This document shows, piece after piece, positions 62,924 through 64,000 of a stretch of 64,000 nucleotides of DNA. The notes beneath the pieces were generated by a model. That model ran no database searches. It was not told where the DNA came from and saw only the letters and a list, made by a program, of their open reading frames with translations. This stretch comes from Prauserella halophila (lineage in GTDB: Bacteria; Actinomycetota; Actinomycetes; Mycobacteriales; Pseudonocardiaceae). The translations under genes were made by a program, and so were the position numbers. How positions within the stretch are numbered: position 1 is the first letter of the stretch; every line of letters starts with the position of its first letter. The stretch lies in contig NZ_JAMTCQ010000013.1 of the NCBI RefSeq assembly GCF_024171895.1, positions 62,001 through 126,000 on the forward strand. The letters run 5' to 3'.

Positions 62924-64000
62924 ATGAACTTGGCCGAGAACCTGGAGAGATCCTCCCGATTCCATGCGCGTTCGGCGGCCTTGTCCCTCGGCGAGCAGGT
63001 CGTCAGTTACCGGGAGCTCGGGCGGCAGAGCCGGAGCGTGGCCGGTTTCCTCATGGCGAAAGGTGTCCGGGCCGGCGAGCGCGTGGCGCTCATGCTCCCC
63101 AACGTCCTGGAATTCGCACCGCTGTACTACGGGATCCTCCGGGTCGGCGCGATCGTCGTGCCGATGAGTCCCCACCTCACGGAACGCGAGGTGGACCTCT
63201 GTCTCCAGGACTCCGGTGCCCGGATGCTGTTCACGTGGGAGCCGGGGACGGCGGCCCGGGAACCGGCCGGCGGCGACGTCGAACACGTCGTCGTGGCGCC
63301 GGGAGGGCTCGGCTCCCTGCTCGGCGATCCACCTCGGCCCGAGCGGATCGTGCGGCGCGACCCCGCCGACACGGCCGCGATTCTCTACACCTCCGGGACC
63401 ACGGACCGGCCCCGGGGAGTCGAGCTCACGCACGACAGCCTCGTGCAGAACGTGGACATCATGGCCCAGGAAATCGTCGAGCTGGCTCCGACCGACGTCG
63501 TGTTCGGCGCGCTGCCGCTGTTCCATTCGTTCGGCCAAACGGCGGCACTCAACGCGGCGGTCCGCGCGGGCGCCTGCCTGGCGCTGCTTCCGCAGTTCGA
63601 CGCCACCGAAGCCTTGACGACCCTGCAGCGGCACGGAGTCACGGTCCTGCCTGCGGTCCCGACCATGTATGTCGGCCTGCTGAACCACCCGGACCGCGCC
63701 GAGGTCGACACGAGCAGGCTCCGGGTATGCCTCTCCGGTGGTTCCGCCCTCCCGGTGGAGGTCCTGCTCGGGTTCGAGCGGGCCTTCGACTGTGTGGTGC
63801 TGGAAGGGTACGGACTGTCCGAGACCTCGCCGGTGGCCACCTGCAACGAACCCGGCCGGCGGCGTGTCGGCTCCATCGGGTCCCCGCTCCGGGGAGTCGA
63901 ACTGCGGATCGTCGACGAACACGGTCACCCCGTGACCGACGGTGAGGTCGGCGAGATCGCCATCCGTGGCCACAACGTGATGAAGGGCTACTGGAAACGG
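62924..64000 (+). CDS. AMP-dependent acyl-CoA synthetase (3' end outside window)
   Basis: 359 residues are visible. ANL superfamily motifs: A3-type ILYTSGTTDRPRGVELTHDSL (P-loop like), FGALPLFHSFGQT, CLSGGSALPVEVL, YGLSETSPVATCN, and VGEIAIRGHNVMKGYW near the edge. It activates a carboxylic acid (fatty or aromatic) as AMP ester and CoA thioester. The P-loop reads TSGTTDRPRG where most members have Gly-Lys-Pro-Lys-Gly, so Asp and Arg replace Gly and Lys. ATG at 62924; 128 bp separate it from the divergent PucR gene. Confidence 0.85.
   Translation, partial: MNLAENLERSSRFHARSAALSLGEQVVSYRELGRQSRSVAGFLMAKGVRAGERVALMLPNVLEFAPLYYGILRVGAIVVPMSPHLTEREVDLCLQDSGARMLFTWEPGTAAREPAGGDVEHVVVAPGGLGSLLGDPPRPERIVRRDPADTAAILYTSGTTDRPRGVELTHDSLVQNVDIMAQEIVELAPTDVVFGALPLFHSFGQTAALNAAVRAGACLALLPQFDATEALTTLQRHGVTVLPAVPTMYVGLLNHPDRAEVDTSRLRVCLSGGSALPVEVLLGFERAFDCVVLEGYGLSETSPVATCNEPGRRRVGSIGSPLRGVELRIVDEHGHPVTDGEVGEIAIRGHNVMKGYWKR

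Overview
The window is GC-rich (about 70%) with short intergenic gaps, many GTG/TTG starts and frequent 1-8 bp gene overlaps. It carries a PdtaR-type ANTAR regulator, a DUF222-HNH gene, an EspG/PPE-like type VII secretion cassette and many TetR, LacI, GntR and IclR regulators. This points to a high-GC actinobacterium, most likely of the Pseudonocardiaceae (Saccharomonospora/Amycolatopsis/Prauserella-like); the genus is an inference.

Layout. 1-2.4 kb: end of pdtaR, a leucine tRNA(CAA), a DUF222-HNH protein. 2.9-7 kb: prolyl aminopeptidase and a three-gene glycine betaine ABC importer. 7.5-8.6 kb: a secreted endonuclease I fused to an RNase Sa-like domain that lacks its catalytic Glu and His. 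8.7-10.2 kb: divergent ArsR metal sensor and CDF zinc exporter around a palindromic operator. 10.4-16 kb: M23 peptidase, an unknown protein, a TetR gene flanked by two copies of one palindrome, a phosphotransferase-like protein with a coupled 45-residue ORF, an MFS pump. 16.5-20.9 kb: four-carbon acid-sugar catabolism (KdgT-like permease, DUF1537 kinase, PdxA2, GntR regulator). 21-23.3 kb: divergent dgdR/dgdA pair. 23.5-30.6 kb: SDRs, TetR, GyrI-like protein, PQQ-type sugar dehydrogenase, MFS/LacI pair with a perfect operator. 30.7-36.8 kb: type VII secretion substrates and chaperone.

37.2-61.6 kb is a catabolic island. First comes a full indole-3-acetate (iac) gene set: ferredoxin reductase, SDR, Rieske dioxygenase beta and alpha, IacB-like protein, IacA-like flavoprotein, a cytoplasmic PAS histidine kinase, flavin reductase, amidase, FixJ/StyR-like response regulator and IacI-like protein. 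An SSS symporter with its DUF485 partner follows. Next is a protocatechuate block (IclR regulator, pcaH, pcaG, pcaB, pcaC, pobA), then a kynurenine block (formamidase, kynureninase, Lrp/AsnC regulator, tryptophan 2,3-dioxygenase). Together the genes would let the cell degrade tryptophan by the kynurenine route, tryptophan-derived auxin by the iac route to catechol, and 4-hydroxybenzoate by the protocatechuate route. Catechol dioxygenase, pcaD and the later beta-ketoadipate genes are not in the window.

The right end carries a PucR-type regulator divergent from an AMP-dependent acyl-CoA synthetase that runs off the window. No CRISPR array, rRNA, intact insertion sequence, prophage or replication origin was seen.
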